Below are positions 33,928 to 44,745 of a DNA stretch of 64,000 bases, piece after piece. Location: assembly GCA_942159475.1 (NCBI GenBank), contig OW804095.1, positions 153,630,517 to 153,694,516 of the forward strand, written 5' to 3'. Every line of letters starts with the position of its first letter. Positions within the stretch are counted from its first letter, which is position 1. This stretch comes from Sthenelais limicola. Taxonomy: Eukaryota > Annelida > Polychaeta > Phyllodocida > Sigalionidae. Position numbers and translations under genes: made by a program. The notes under the pieces were generated by a model that did not search any database, was not told the DNA's origin, and saw nothing but the letters and a program-made list of their open reading frames with translations.

Positions 33928-34337
33928 GACTCAGAGTTGAGGGAGTCACTCTAAACTGAGGGAAAGCCTCTCCTGTCTAGGCTCAGAGTTGAGAGAGTCA
34001 CTCCAAACTGAGGGAAAGCCTCTCCTGTCTAGGCTCAGAGTTGAGAGAGTCACTCCAAACTGAGGGAAAGCCTCTCCTGTCTAGACTCAGAGTTGAGAGA
34101 GTCCCTCCAAACTGAGGGAAAGCCTCTCCTGTCTAGACTCAGAGTTGAGAGAGTCCCTCCAAACTGAGGGAAAGCCTCTCCTGTCTAGGCTCAGAGTTGA
34201 GAGAGTCCCTCCAAACTGAGGGAAAGCCTCTCCAGTCTAGGCTCAGAGTTGAGAGAGTCCCTCCAAACTGAGGGAAAGCCTCTCCTGTCTAGGCTCAGAG
34301 TTGAGAGAGTCCCTCCAAACCGAGGGAAAGCCTCTCG
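33928..34337. repeat. 52-bp minisatellite, about 8 units
   Basis: Unit GGCTCAGAGTTGAGAGAGTC / CCTCCAAACTGAGGGAAAGC / CTCTCCTGTCTA with few substitutions between copies. Confidence 0.95.
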
Positions 34338-35029
34338 CTCCAAACTACAAAATGCCATTATAATCCATTTAGGATGCAGGCCTACTCCAGGGCCAGGAAA
34401 GCCATTAGCGCAGTAGGTATCCAATCACTGACGTACCATTCTTATCTGATCTGAGAGGCCCTGAGCCTAGACTATTCTTGCGATTTAATCAAATTGCCAA
34501 ATAAACACAGATATACCCTGGTACTTTTTAGCAGAATTTACTAAAAGTTACTGATAAATTGAACATTTTTACTGAAAATATTCCTTACAACTTAAGTAAA
34601 TGTAAACTACTTATACTCAATTTGCAATATTTTCTCCATGTACCATAAGCCCCCCATGTCCCCCATGGACAGCTTGTCCCCAGTACACATGTAGCATGGC
34701 ATGGGAAACCAGATTATTAACCTGATGTAGTTTAACAATGTTTTAACCTGGAGTTATACAACATAATGAATCAATTATTATTAAATGTAAATGTATAGAA
34801 CTGGTGATGGTACATGTGCTGATGGGCCGGGTCACGTATGGTATGTATGACAGAGTGGCAACTATTGATATAGTGTACACGAGGGACATTATGTACACAT
34901 GATGCGTATATCTGCATTGGATCAACTTGTCTAGTGATTTATACATCAGTCATTGTTTGTCTGCAGAATGACAGCTTGACTCTCACAGTCTGGCTAGAAT
35001 CTGGCACCGGAGAACTTTTAAACAGATTT
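34338..35029. other. spacer with a decayed MITE-A
   Basis: 34488-34582 shows faint MITE-A similarity in reverse orientation (ACACAGATATACCCTGGTAC, TAGCAGAATTTACTAAAAGT). No gene is recognised. Confidence 0.4.
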
Positions 35030-35030
35030 T

Positions 35031-35062
<32 letters not shown>
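35030..35062 (-). repeat. poly-T, likely poly-A tail on the minus strand
   Basis: An uninterrupted run of about 33 T. It may be the A-tail of a minus-strand retroinsertion whose body would lie at higher coordinates. I do not recognise that body, and the + frame 35079-35330 has no domain. Confidence 0.5.
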
Positions 35063-35069
<7 letters not shown>

Positions 35070-35348
35070 TTCACATAGTTGATACTTTTCATTGTTCGAA
35101 AATATACTGATTCAAATACAGATAAAAGGTATTATTTGTCAGCAATCCATTCTATTTGTGATTGTCTATATTTTTTGAATAAAAAACTATTAAATCAAAT
35201 TTCTAATGAACGATATTATGATAGTGTCCATGCAATGGCAAATGTATATTTAAAGAGCAGCGAGCTGGGAACAAGTGTCTTGTTTTTGGGCGTTCTAATG
35301 GGAATATTTGCGGTCTTAATGGAATTATAATGATATTTTGCGGTTTGA

Positions 35349-35402
35349 GGCGAGACGCTTTCCCTTCGTTTGAAGGGACTCTCTCAACTTTGGGCTTAGA
35401 CT
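35349..35402 (-). repeat. inverted relic of the 52-bp unit
   Basis: GCGAGACGCTTTCCCTTCGT / TTGAAGGGACTCTCTCAAC is the reverse complement of one diverged 52-bp monomer, about 1 kb beyond the main array. Confidence 0.75.
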
Positions 35403-35461
35403 GGATCCTTCATGGAAACAAGCAATATAGACTTACATCCAGCATAACCTCACACTAGTGG

Positions 35462-35868
35462 TGGAAAATGAGTCGCTAAAAATGTATTTTGAGATATTAT
35501 CATATTTGAAAAGATGAGATCAAGCTGATTCCAATGATAGTAAACACTTGGACATCACAGAAATATTTTTATATTTTAAGTTTGATAGTTTTATTTTTGA
35601 AAAAAAGAAAGGTTTGCAATATTTCTGCGTGGACAATTACTAGTAAAGTAACTAAATATACTCGATAAGATGACCTTTGAAATGCATAAATATATTTCAT
35701 ACACTGTCCTGACATTTGGTACATGTATTCATGCTACAATAACCGTTAAACACGCCAAAAATGAAAACATTCCCACAAAGAGATCTTGTAAATAAAACAC
35801 TTAGAAAAATAACAATTGTGCGACTTGTGACTCATTTTCCTGACATACATCACACATAGACTTACATC
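35462..35868 (+). mobile_element. MITE-C, near full length
   Basis: Left GTGGAAAATGAGTCGC, TTTGAAAAGATGAGATCAAG, TTACTAGTAAAGTAACTAAA. Right TGTGCGACTTGTGACTCATT plus TTCCTGACATACATCACA. Confidence 0.85.
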
Positions 35869-36242
35869 CCTGTTCAGCATAACCTCACACTAGTGGAAGG
35901 CACTAGACTGCAGTACACAAGGCCTGAGGCCCAGGCCAAGGCTAACCACAATAATAATATCCTAATTGTCTAGTCTGGATAGTGTTAATAAGACGGCAAA
36001 TACGACTGTCCTTCAGTGCACCAGCTCCAGGATCACTTGGTAATGAGTGTCCGCCAAGTGGCTCACTAGAACACGACTTTATCTACAGTTTTTAGAGGTG
36101 AAACTTTAAAGGTTAACTTGTGCTTTAATTAGATGCTGGGCAGTGTGAGGAGGAGGAGGAGGAGGAGGAGGAGGAGGACAGAGGTTGTGCTGCTCAGAGC
36201 CACTCAGTGCTGCTATAATTAGCCCAGGCTAGTAACGCTATA
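35869..36242. other. spacer with (GGA)n
   Basis: A GGA microsatellite lies at 36149-36178. The remaining sequence is unique-looking and unassigned. Confidence 0.45.
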
Positions 36243-36483
36243 CATGAGTCAGATGTTCAGAAAATGCACAATTCAACTTCGCCAATCTTCTCAAATAACC
36301 CAGATTTCTGACGAAAATAAAGTTCAAAATGCAGTTCAACATAACCAAACCGATTGCTAGAATCAATGCAATGCAGAATATACTCGAATTTACCTAGTAT
36401 TGACCAAATTGCAGCTTAATTAGTAGGATGTACTAAATGTGTAGAGCTGCCAATTGTACATTTTCTGAAAATCTGACCCACAT
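36243..36483 (-). mobile_element. MITE-A copy, full length
   Basis: Left CATGAGTCAGATGTTCAG, right TTTTCTGAAAATCTGACCCA. Confidence 0.9.
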
Positions 36484-36626
36484 ACACCCACACACTGCAC
36501 CCACCCACTTGGCTTACTCATCTGCTCTTGGTACAGGAACCTTAATCTTGGCTATATCATTTTTTAAAAAATGAGGGTCCATTCTGAATAGGATGCGGTG
36601 CATGGTTAGTTAGCTGTTTAATTACA

Positions 36627-36823
36627 TATGGGTGAGATCGTCAGAAATTACGCTGAAACATAATAAATAGGGGCATATCTGCATATATTTGGTATTGCAT
36701 TGATTTATCATGTCTGTTATTTGGTTATGTTGTATTTTCAACGTTATTTCTGTCTTAAATTTGGGTTATTTGAGAGGATTGTTGAGGAATAAATTATACA
36801 TTTTCTGGCAACTTGACCCATAA
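36627..36823 (+). mobile_element. MITE-A copy, internal deletion
   Basis: Left TATGGGTGAGATCGTCAGAA, then a jump to TTACGCTGAAACATAATAAA. The right end is TCTGGCAACTTGACCCATA. Confidence 0.8.
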
Positions 36824-37364
36824 GGTTCTAGGACGTTTTGCCCTTGGACCTTTACCCCCCCGGACCATTCCCCGCCCCCACCCAGACCATTCCCCCACCC
36901 TGCGGACCATTCCCACTAGGACCTATTGATCAAAGCTAAAATGAAAAATGATGAATGAGTTTGGATTTTATTTCCACCTTAAAATATATTTTTCTTTTGA
37001 AGTTGAATGTTGTGCAGCGATTGTACAGGTCCTACTGGTGCCATCCATATAGTTTACCGTCCAGAGGGGAGGCTGGGGGAGGCTGGGCAAGCAGGATGTA
37101 ATTTCACCAGCTCGCGGGCGGTTCCGCTCTTGGGGATACAAACTTATTGAAGGAGCCTGTTCCAACAGTCGCGGCAAGAATTTAAAACCTAGCAACAGCC
37201 CAAGCTGCTGTCATGCAGTCCTAGACATTGTCACTAAAAAGATATATGTAGATTGCAGAGTGGCTCGGGTAAAACGAATACATATGTGGCGTACGTTTGT
37301 ATGGGGTTTTATGGGTTTGCACAAAGCGTTTGGATAATTTATGGGTTTGCGCATGCAGGGTCAT
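36824..37364. other. spacer without recognised gene
   Basis: CCGGACCATTCCC-type repeats occur at 36860-36920. No gene is seen. Confidence 0.4.
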
Positions 37365-37485
37365 TTTATAATTCATGAATTTGCGCAAGGTCATTTATAA
37401 TTCATGAATTTGCGCAAGGTCATTTATAATTCATGAATTTGCACAAGGTCAGTTATAATTCATGAATTTGCACAAGGTCATTCCA
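37365..37485. repeat. 29-bp minisatellite with palindromic monomer
   Basis: About four units of AATTCATGAATTTGCGCAAG / GTCATTTAT. Each unit contains AATTCATGAATT; TTGCGCAA is intact in two units and mutated to TTGCACAA in the others. Confidence 0.9.
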
Positions 37486-37705
37486 TAAAAGCCAGGGGTA
37501 GTGAAATAAAAATGCAATTAAACATTTTTGAACATTTTATTAGGGGATGAATTGACATTCGATTGAATGGGATAAATATTGATTACATAATAAATTACTA
37601 AATGTGGCGATAATGAACTTGAATATGGAACTACTTTGAGCCAATGTTGCGCTGTAGTTGCCACCAAAGCCAGGCATTATAGGGCTGTAGTGTGTTGGGA
37701 GAGGT

Positions 37706-37938
37706 ATAAGGGTAAGATTTTCAGAAAATGTACAATTCAACTTCACCAATCCTCTCAAATAACCCACATTTCAGACAAAAATAAAGTTCAAAATACAGTT
37801 CAAACTAACCAGACAGATTGCTTGAAACAATGCAATGCCGAATATACTCGAATTTCCTTGTATTGTCCAAATTGCAGCCTAATTTAGCAGAATTTACTAA
37901 ATGTGTAGTGCTGCCAATTTTCTGAAAATCTGACACAT
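37706..37938 (-). mobile_element. MITE-A copy, near full length
   Basis: Left ATAAGGGTAAGATTTTCAG. At the right GTGCTGCCAATTTTCTGAAA lost the TGTACA segment, then AATCTGACACA. Confidence 0.88.
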
Positions 37939-37965
37939 GATTAGCCTGGGAGGAGTGTCCCCAGG

Positions 37966-38090
37966 TCAAAAGGTTTGCAATATTTCTGGGTGGATATTTA
38001 CTAGTAAAGTAACTAAATAGGCTCTATAAGGTGACCTTAGAAATGCATGGATATATTTGATACACTGTCTTGAAACTAAAACTTAAACCT
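37966..38090 (+). mobile_element. MITE-C internal fragment
   Basis: AAAGGTTTGCAATATTTCTG, TTACTAGTAAAGTAACTAAA, GGTGACCTTAGAAATGCATG match the body of the copy at 35462. Both ends are missing. Confidence 0.75.
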
Positions 38091-38124
38091 ATTATAAGAC
38101 CTTTTTGACCTGGTAAGACCCTGT

Positions 38125-38155
38125 TGTCACAATAGCAGAGAATGCAGCATTAAGA
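38125..38155. mobile_element. MITE-K end fragment
   Basis: CACAATAGCAGAGAATGCAG plus CATTAAG matches the right TIR of MITE-K. Confidence 0.5.
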
Positions 38156-38181
38156 CTCCACAGCCAAACATGCAGACCGGT

Positions 38182-38423
38182 ATATGGGTCAGATTTTCAG
38201 AAAATGTACAATTAACCTTCACCAATTCTTTCAAGTAACCCACATTTAAGTGAAAACTGACGTTCCAAATGCAATTTAACACAATGAAAGAGATATTTCT
38301 AATCAATATAATGCCAAAGATACTCTAATATACCCATTACTTATAATTTTTCTGTCTAATTTAACAGAAGTTACCAAATTTGTAGAGCTGCCGATTGTAC
38401 ATTTTCTGAAAATCTGACCCATA
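38182..38423 (-). mobile_element. MITE-A copy, full length
   Basis: Perfect-looking TIRs: TATGGGTCAGATTTTCAG at the left and CTGAAAATCTGACCCATA at the right, with TA at both ends. Confidence 0.95.
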
Positions 38424-38598
38424 TCTCCCATAACTAGATGTAGAGCACTTTAGCACAGGGTGTGTGAAGGTGCAGCCATACCAAGGATGCCGTAACACAT
38501 CCAAGAAATCTACTTCCCAGCGTTACGTAACACTGGATTCCTATAGAGATTGTACGAGATGTTAAGACGTAATCTGTGTAATTAAGCCACCACTGGGG

Positions 38599-38901
38599 CC
38601 AGCATTTCCATGCTTCTATATGCCTTCATATATGGGGGAGATCTTCAGAAAATGTACAATTCGTCTTCAGCAATTCTCTCAAATAACCCAAATTTCAGAC
38701 AAAAATAAGGTTCAAAATACAGTTCAACCTAACCAAACAGATTGCTAGAAACAATGCAATGCTGAATATACTCGAATTTACCTGGTATTGACCAAATTGG
38801 AGCCTAATTTAGCAGAATTTACTAAATGTGTACAGCTGTCAATTGTACATTTTCTGAAAATCTGACCGATATGAAGCCGTATAGAAGCATGGAAATGCTG
38901 G
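38599..38901. repeat. 33-bp inverted repeat split by MITE-A
   Basis: The left arm 38599-38631 (CCAGCATTTCCATGCTTCTA ...) and right arm 38869-38901 are reverse complements with 2 mismatches in 33. MITE-A lies exactly between them. Removing it and one TA rebuilds a palindrome centred on CTTCATATGAAG. Confidence 0.92.
38630..38871 (-). mobile_element. MITE-A copy at a palindrome centre
   Basis: Left TATGGGGGAGATCTTCAG, right CTGAAAATCTGACCGATA. It is bounded by the two arms of the 33-bp inverted repeat. Confidence 0.93.
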
Positions 38902-39042
38902 CATATATGCAACACAAGTATTGGTATATTTAATTTGCATCCTATATTATATGCCGTGCATTCTAGTGGATAAGTTAATTTTTTTTTACCAATATAGACT
39001 TGAAGTCTATACCATTTCAAGAATGGTTCCCTCGTTAACTAA

Positions 39043-39364
39043 GAATAGGGGATTTGCCTAGCCGCCATTTTGAATCTTGTTTCGCATGGAATTATGGGAC
39101 TAATGGTAAAGTATAAAATCTATAGAAAACATGCCATGTTCAGCATGGAATATTTATGAATGCTTTAATGTCAATATCCATATGTTATACATGTTTCCCA
39201 AGACACAAGTCCCCATTTTTCCCATCATGCATTTGGTTTTGATAGACAATTTATATGATATTGTTGGAAACATTCTAGCAATTTTCGATAAAAATGTTGC
39301 TAAAGATTTGTATCCCAGAGATCATCAGAATAAGTTAAAGTTTGTCACATGCAAATCCCCTATC
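39043..39364 (+). mobile_element. MITE-B, complete (about 322 bp)
   Basis: TIRs AATAGGGGATTTGC at the left and GCAAATCCCCTAT at the right. Internal blocks GAATTATGGGACTAATGG, TCTATAGAAAACATGCCATG, CCCATCATGCATTTGGTTTT and AGCAATTTTCGATAAAAATG are shared with 8654-8986. The + frame 39131-39376 is fortuitous. Confidence 0.88.
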
Positions 39365-39627
39365 AGATTGGTATAACAATCTCAGACAGGATTTCTAGAT
39401 AGCTAATTTTTAGTTGCTATTTACAATTTAATGTCGTATATATTTTAGAAATACAAAAGCACAGTGCAACTCAATGCTCTAATTGAATTAATTTGTATTT
39501 TTAAAACGAATCTGAACAATTCTCTCATCCTCTCAGGAAACCTAAAGTTGTCACTAGTATTTATTTTTGTATCCACTTTTTAAAGCTTGATAGTCCAAGA
39601 ATTATTAGCCTTGGCCTGAGGCGCACA
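39365..39627. other. spacer without recognised gene
   Basis: Nothing supported. Confidence 0.4.
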
Positions 39628-39859
39628 AGGATCGGATTTTCAGAAAATGCACAATCTACAGTTCTACACATCTATCATATTGTGATAAAGGATAAATACT
39701 AGCTAGGCCTATATCTGAATATATTATGTATTGTATTCATTCAATAAATCTGTCCGGTTAAGTTGAACTGTATTTTGAACCTAATTTTCTTCTTAAATTT
39801 GGGTTATTTGAGAGGATTGTTGAAGGTGAATTGTACATTTTCTGGCGACTTGACCCATT
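39628..39859 (+). mobile_element. MITE-A copy, diverged
   Basis: Left AGGATCGGATTTTCAG, right GTACATTTTCTGGCGACTTG plus ACCCATTA. Confidence 0.85.
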
Positions 39860-40056
39860 ATAATAAGCCGGTTGTTTTATAACAATGTCGCTTTTAATAT
39901 TGTATGAGTGTAGCATGTTTAGCAGCATGTATAGTTACATGTATAGTTACATGTTTGCATGACTGGATGCTTGGGTGGATGGCGGGAGTAGAGAGGCAAG
40001 GTCGAGTGCGCATGCGTGCATATATGTATCACTAATGAGCATCGCTACATGTGCAT

Positions 40057-40302
40057 ATAAGGGTCAGATCGTCAGAAAATGTACAATTGGCAGCTCTACA
40101 CATTTAGTAAATTCTGCAAAATTAGGCTGAACAATGATGAATACTGGGTACATCTGAGGATATTGTGTTTTATTGCTCCCAGAAACCGTCTGGTTATGTT
40201 GAATTGTATTTTGAAACTTAATTTTGTTTTGAATTAGGGTTATAGGGTTACTTAAGAGGATTGTTAGAGTCGAATTGGACATTATCTGACGATCTGACCC
40301 AT
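40057..40302 (+). mobile_element. MITE-A copy, full length
   Basis: Left ATAAGGGTCAGATCGTCAG, GGCAGCTCTACACATTTAGT, right TATCTGACGATCTGACCCAT. Confidence 0.9.
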
Positions 40303-40321
40303 ATATAGGTTAGGACGATGT

Positions 40322-40510
40322 CAGGAATTACATATTTATCCAATTGTGCTAAATTAGGCTGGCAAAAATGATGAATTTGAGCTTTATCGGACTACACTAA
40401 CTTGGTATTGCGTTGTCGGAAACTCTGTTTGGTTATTTTAAATGTTATTTTGAACCTCGGCTATGTCTTAAATAAGAGGTATTTGGGATGAAGGTGATTT
40501 CCACCCATAT
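40322..40510 (+). mobile_element. MITE-A copy, degenerate
   Basis: GTGCTAAATTAGGCTGGCAA, CTGTTTGGTTATTTTAAATG, TTTTGAACCTCGGCTATGTC, then ATTTCCACCCATA. The TIRs are mostly gone. It lies between two better copies. Confidence 0.65.
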
Positions 40511-40511
40511 A

Positions 40512-40756
40512 CATGTGGGTCAGATTTTCAGAAAATGTACAATTCAATTTCCGCAATCTTCTCAAATAACCCAAATTTCAGACGAAAATAAACTTCAAAA
40601 TACAGTTCAACCTAACCAAACAGATTGCTAGAACCAATGCAATGCCAAATATACTTGAATTTACCTAGTGTTGACCAAATTGCAGCCTAATTTAGCAGAA
40701 CTTTCTAAATGTGTACAAACTCCTAATTGTACATTTTCTGAAAATGTGACCCATGT
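40512..40756 (-). mobile_element. MITE-A copy, full length
   Basis: Left CATGTGGGTCAGATTTTCAG, right CTGAAAATGTGACCCATGT. Confidence 0.92.
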
Positions 40757-40766
40757 GGTTGTTTAC

Positions 40767-41680
40767 ATATATATATATATAGAATTTTTATTCAATGTCG
40801 TCATTTACATGAAAAGGACATATAAGTCTAAAATTAGTCGTGCTAACTTTAGGTCTTCCACTTGGCCCTAGACCGTTCCTGACTAAATAATATACAATAA
40901 TCGCATAACAATATTTTGAGAATACAATTTACAATTCAAGCGGATCAGATTTATGATCCGATCACGCTTTTACATGTTCCAATAATTTTTGCTGTTATAC
41001 AATACTTTAAGCTAGATGGAAGAGACTTAACACTAAGACTTATTTCTAACATCTAAATTCAGTTTTACAAGTTCCTGTAGTGATGACTCAACTCTACATT
41101 CGTCGAAAGTCAACCAGCTAATTAATTAATTAGTTAATTACCTTTAATACACAATGATTTGAGGATTGGATATACTTCCGTGGTATATTATTTACAATAG
41201 ATATACCTCTTAGGTATAATAAACACTACATAGGTAAACAGCGATGCATTGGACAAAATACTCTTAAAGAAGAGTCCCCTACCTCCCTTCCATTCCCCCA
41301 TAGTAATAATAATTACCCATTGATGCCTCAATCTTTGCTTAGGTATTATACACCTGTAATTAAATACATGACTACTGATTCTGGTATGTGTCAGTTTCTA
41401 GTCGGTTTCTAGTATACAAACTACTCAAATATTTTTACAATCTATCGTCCGATTTGTCAGTTTTAAGATCTGACTGGTTGGCTATTGTCAACTGGTTCGC
41501 TAAGATATTGATCGAACTCAGAACAATACACTTGTCTCATATATTTCTGAAAATCTTTCTTATTACCTATTAGTTGAGTTTTATCCGGTAGGTTATTCCA
41601 TAATGTAGGCATTTCATAGAGGTATGACTTTTTATACAATTCATTTCGGGGTATGTAGGCCTAACACGCAACTGTTGTAG
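40767..41680 (-). mobile_element. 5'-truncated LINE, minus strand
   Basis: On the minus strand a C-terminal RT-polyprotein fragment is followed by about 690 bp of 3' UTR ending CATTGAATAAAAATTC and (TA)n at 40767-40782. The 3' end abuts the MITE-A copy ending at 40756. At its 5' side it stops in TG-rich microsatellite sequence. Confidence 0.75.
41463..41665 (-). pseudogene. LINE reverse transcriptase C-terminal fragment
   Basis: The minus-strand frame ending at the TAA at 41463-41465 encodes an ORF tail with IPRNELYKKSYLYEM and PTLWNNLPDK. This is the conserved C-terminal signature of LINE polyproteins; the + strand LINE at 26890 has SYLYRMATLWNDLP. A stop lies just upstream in this frame, and the preceding residues (TLQQLRV) continue in another frame, so there is a frameshift near 41660. 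It is a dead fragment. The longest minus-strand open frame here (41570-41800) is in a different frame and is not the informative one. Confidence 0.75.
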
Positions 41681-41951
41681 TGTTATTGTTATGGATTGAT
41701 CTGCTGTGTGTGTATGATGTATATCTATATGTGTGTGCTGTATGTGTGAATGTGTATCTATGTATATGCACTGTATATTATCATGTATGTATGAATGCAT
41801 ATATGTATTATATGCATGATGTACGCAACTAATATCCGTTATGTGTCAATCAAGTTATTTGTGAATGGATACCTGCCAATCTCTCCCTCAGTGCGAGTAT
41901 GTCTCTACGACCATTATAGATCTCTACCCTACATATGTATACAGTCATACA

Positions 41952-42131
41952 GGGGCCTGTTGTATAAGCTTTGGAAAGGAATATTTGTGTGTGAATTCCT
42001 TCACCTGTAGGAGGGAAAGCACTTCCTTCCTTCCCAGATGGTAGGAATTGTTGCTCCTACCCACCGAGGGAAAGGACAAAGCTGTAGGAATCACACGCAT
42101 TATTTTCCTTTCCTTAGCTTGTAACAGGTCC
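41952..42131. mobile_element. MITE-G copy 2
   Basis: TIRs GGGGCCTGTTGTATAAGCTT at the left and TTAGCTTGTAACAGGTCC at the right, with subterminal GGAAAGGAA mirrored by TTTCCTTTCC. The interior shares the TAGGAATTGTTGCTCCTACC palindrome-like block. About 180 bp. Confidence 0.8.
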
Positions 42132-42590
42132 ATTCCAGTCTACATATATGTGTAGCACATAGTGTTGTATATTTGCCTGTCTCTCTCCCCCTCTCTCCAT
42201 ACATGTAAATTTTAGGCACATATGGTACAAATCCTTCCATAGATATAGTCCCCATATATACATCAATTATGGCATTGAAAGGAATAACATTTTATGTTTG
42301 TTGTATCTCCCGTTCCTTCCCAATCCCTTCCCCTCGCTTTCCTACTCTCTTTTATAATTATATATATAATATATAATATAATATATAATATCGATATTAG
42401 ATCGACATAATATCGGTATACCAGCAAGAGGCTTGACCTTGAGCTGAGATATTATGCCTATTGTGAGTAATACAGTTTTTATGTGCACGAATAATTTATG
42501 TCAAAGATCCTCCTCCAAGCAACGAGGGATCTACTTCAAAGTCAATTAAATGTAACTCATAATAAACCTTTCAAAAAAACAATTATTATT
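42132..42590. other. spacer with AT repeats
   Basis: TATAATATATAATA-type runs occur at 42356-42400. No gene is seen. Confidence 0.4.
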
Positions 42591-42672
42591 AGGGTGAAGT
42601 CGTCTAAATATGTACGATGGCCCTTCAGCAATCTTCTCTCTAAGACTAAAATCAGGTTCAAAATACAGTTAT
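42591..42672 (-). mobile_element. MITE-A left-end fragment
   Basis: GGGTGAAGTCGTCTAAATAT, CTTCAGCAATCTTCTCTCTA, TCAGGTTCAAAATACAGTT, then abruptly CT-rich repeat. Confidence 0.75.
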
Positions 42673-42679
42673 TTCTATA

Positions 42680-44745
42680 TCTTTGTTTGTCTCTCCTTCT
42701 CTCTGTCTGTCTCTGTCTCCTTCTGGGTCTTTCCCCATCCCTCTCTCCCCATATCTCTGTCTCTATATCTCTCTGTCTCTGTACCCTTCTGCCCGCTGTC
42801 TCTCCCTGTCTCTGTACCCTTCTGCCCGCTGTCTCTCCCTGTCTCTGTGTCCTTCACTGTCTCTCCCTGTCTCTGTACCCTTCTCCCCACTGTCTCTCTC
42901 TGTCTCTGTACCCTTCTGCCCGCTGTCTCTCCCTGTCTCTGTGTCCTTCACTGTCTCTCCCTGTCTCTGTACCCTTCTCCCCACTGTCTCTCTCTGTCTC
43001 TGTATCCTTCTCCCCACTGTCTCTCCCTGTCTCTGTGTCCTTCACTGTCTCTCCCTGTCTCTGTACCCTTCTCCCCACTGTCTCTCTCTGTCTCTGTATC
43101 CTTCTCCCCACTGTCTCTCTCTGTCCCTGTATCCTTCTCCCCACTGTCTCTCTCTGTCCCTGTATCCTTCTCCCCACTGTCTCTCTCTGTCCCTGTATCC
43201 TTCTCCCCACTGTCTCTCCCTGTCTCTGTATCCTTCTCCCCACTGTCTCTCCCTGTCTCTGTATCCTTCTCCCCACTGTCTCTCCCTGTCTCTGTATCCT
43301 TCTCCCCACTGTCTCTCCCTGTCTCTGTCTCTGTATCCTTCTCCCCACTGTCTCTCCCTGTCCCTGTCTCTGTGTCCTTCTCCCCACTGTCTCTCCCTGT
43401 CTCTGTACCCTTCTCCCCACTGTCTCTCCCTGTCTCTGTATCCTTCTCCCCTCTGTCTCTCCCTGTCTCTGTATCCTTCTCCCCACTGTCTCTCCCTGTC
43501 TCTGTGTCCTTCTCCCCACTGTCTCTCCCTGTCTCTGTATCCTTCTGCCCACTGTCTCTCCCTGTCTCTGTACCCTTCTCCCCACTGTCTCTCCCTGTCT
43601 CTGTATCCTTCTCCCCACTGTCTCTCCCTGTCTCTGTATCCTTCTCCCCACTGTCTCTCCCTGTCTCTGTATCCTTCTCCCCACTGTCTCTCCCTGTCTC
43701 TGTATCCTTCTCCCCACTGTCTCTCCCTGTCTCTGTATCCTTCTCCCCCACTGTCTCTCCCTGTCTCTGTATCCTTCTCCCCACTGTCTCTCCCTGTCTC
43801 TGTACCCTTCTCCCCACTGTCTCTCCCTGTCTCTGTATCCTTCACTGTCTCTCCCTGTCTCTGTATCCTTCTCCTCACTGTCTCTCCCTGTCTCTGTATC
43901 CTTCTCCCCACTGTCTCCCCCTGTCTCTGTATCCTTCTCCCCACTGTCTCTCCCTGTCTCTGTATCCTTCTCCCCACTGTCTCTCCCTGTCTCTGTATCC
44001 TTCTCCCCACTGTCTCTCCCTGTCTCTGTATCCTTCTCCCCACTGTCTCTCCCTGTCTCTGTATCCTTCTCCCCACTGTCTCTCCCTGTCTCTGTATCCT
44101 TCTCCCCACTGTCTCTCCCTGTCTCTGTATCCTTCTCCCCACTGTCTCTCCCTTTCTCTGTATCTCTCCCCTCTCTGTCTCTCTCCCTGTCTCTGTATCC
44201 TTCTCCCTACTCTCTCCCTGTCTCTGTATCCTTCTCCCCACTGTCTCTCCCTGTCTCTGTATCCTTCTCCCCACTGTCTCTCCCTGTCTCTGTATCCTTC
44301 TCCCAACTGTCTCTCCCTGTCTCTGTATCCTTCTCCCCACTGGCTCTCCCTGTCTCTGTACCCTTCTCCCCACTGTCTCTCCCTGTCTCTGTATCCTTCT
44401 CCCCACTGTCTCTGCCTGTCTCTGTATTCTTCTCCCCTCTCCCTCCCCCTGTCTCTGTATCCTTCTCCCCACTGTCTCTCCCTGTCTCTGTATCCTTCTC
44501 CCCTCTCCCTCCCCCTGTCTCTGTATCCTTCTCCCCACTCTCTCTCCCTGTCTCTGTATTCTTCTCCCCTCTCCCTCCCCCTGTCTCTGTACCCTTCTCC
44601 CCACTGTCTCTCCCTGTCTCTGTATCCTTCTCCCCACTGTCTCTCCCTGTCTCTGTATCCTTCTCCCCTCTGTCTCTCCCTGTCTCTGTATCCTTCTCCC
44701 CACTGTCTCTCCCTGTCTCTGTATCCTTCTCCCTCCCTGTCCTCC
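42680..44745. repeat. CT-rich 33-bp array, about 2 kb
   Basis: Near 60 units of CTGTCTCTCCCTGTCTCTGT / ATCCTTCTCCCCA, regular from about 42770. Variant units (CTTCTGCCC, CTCTCCCTCCCC) recur in blocks. Because 33 is divisible by 3, it opens frames up to 821 codons on + and 553 on minus (L-S-L-P-V-S-V-S-F-S-P and G-E-K-D-T-E-T-G-R-D-S repeats). I reject these as genes. Confidence 0.97.

Noticed and set aside
35079..35330. 83-codon frame after the poly-T run
   Set aside because: No domain, no homologous copy in the window, AT-rich codons. Not distinguishable from chance.
9834..40756. Short open frames repeated within MITE-A copies (for example VRFSENVQL-like peptides)
   Set aside because: They recur only because the MITE recurs. 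The frames differ in length, strand and stops between copies.
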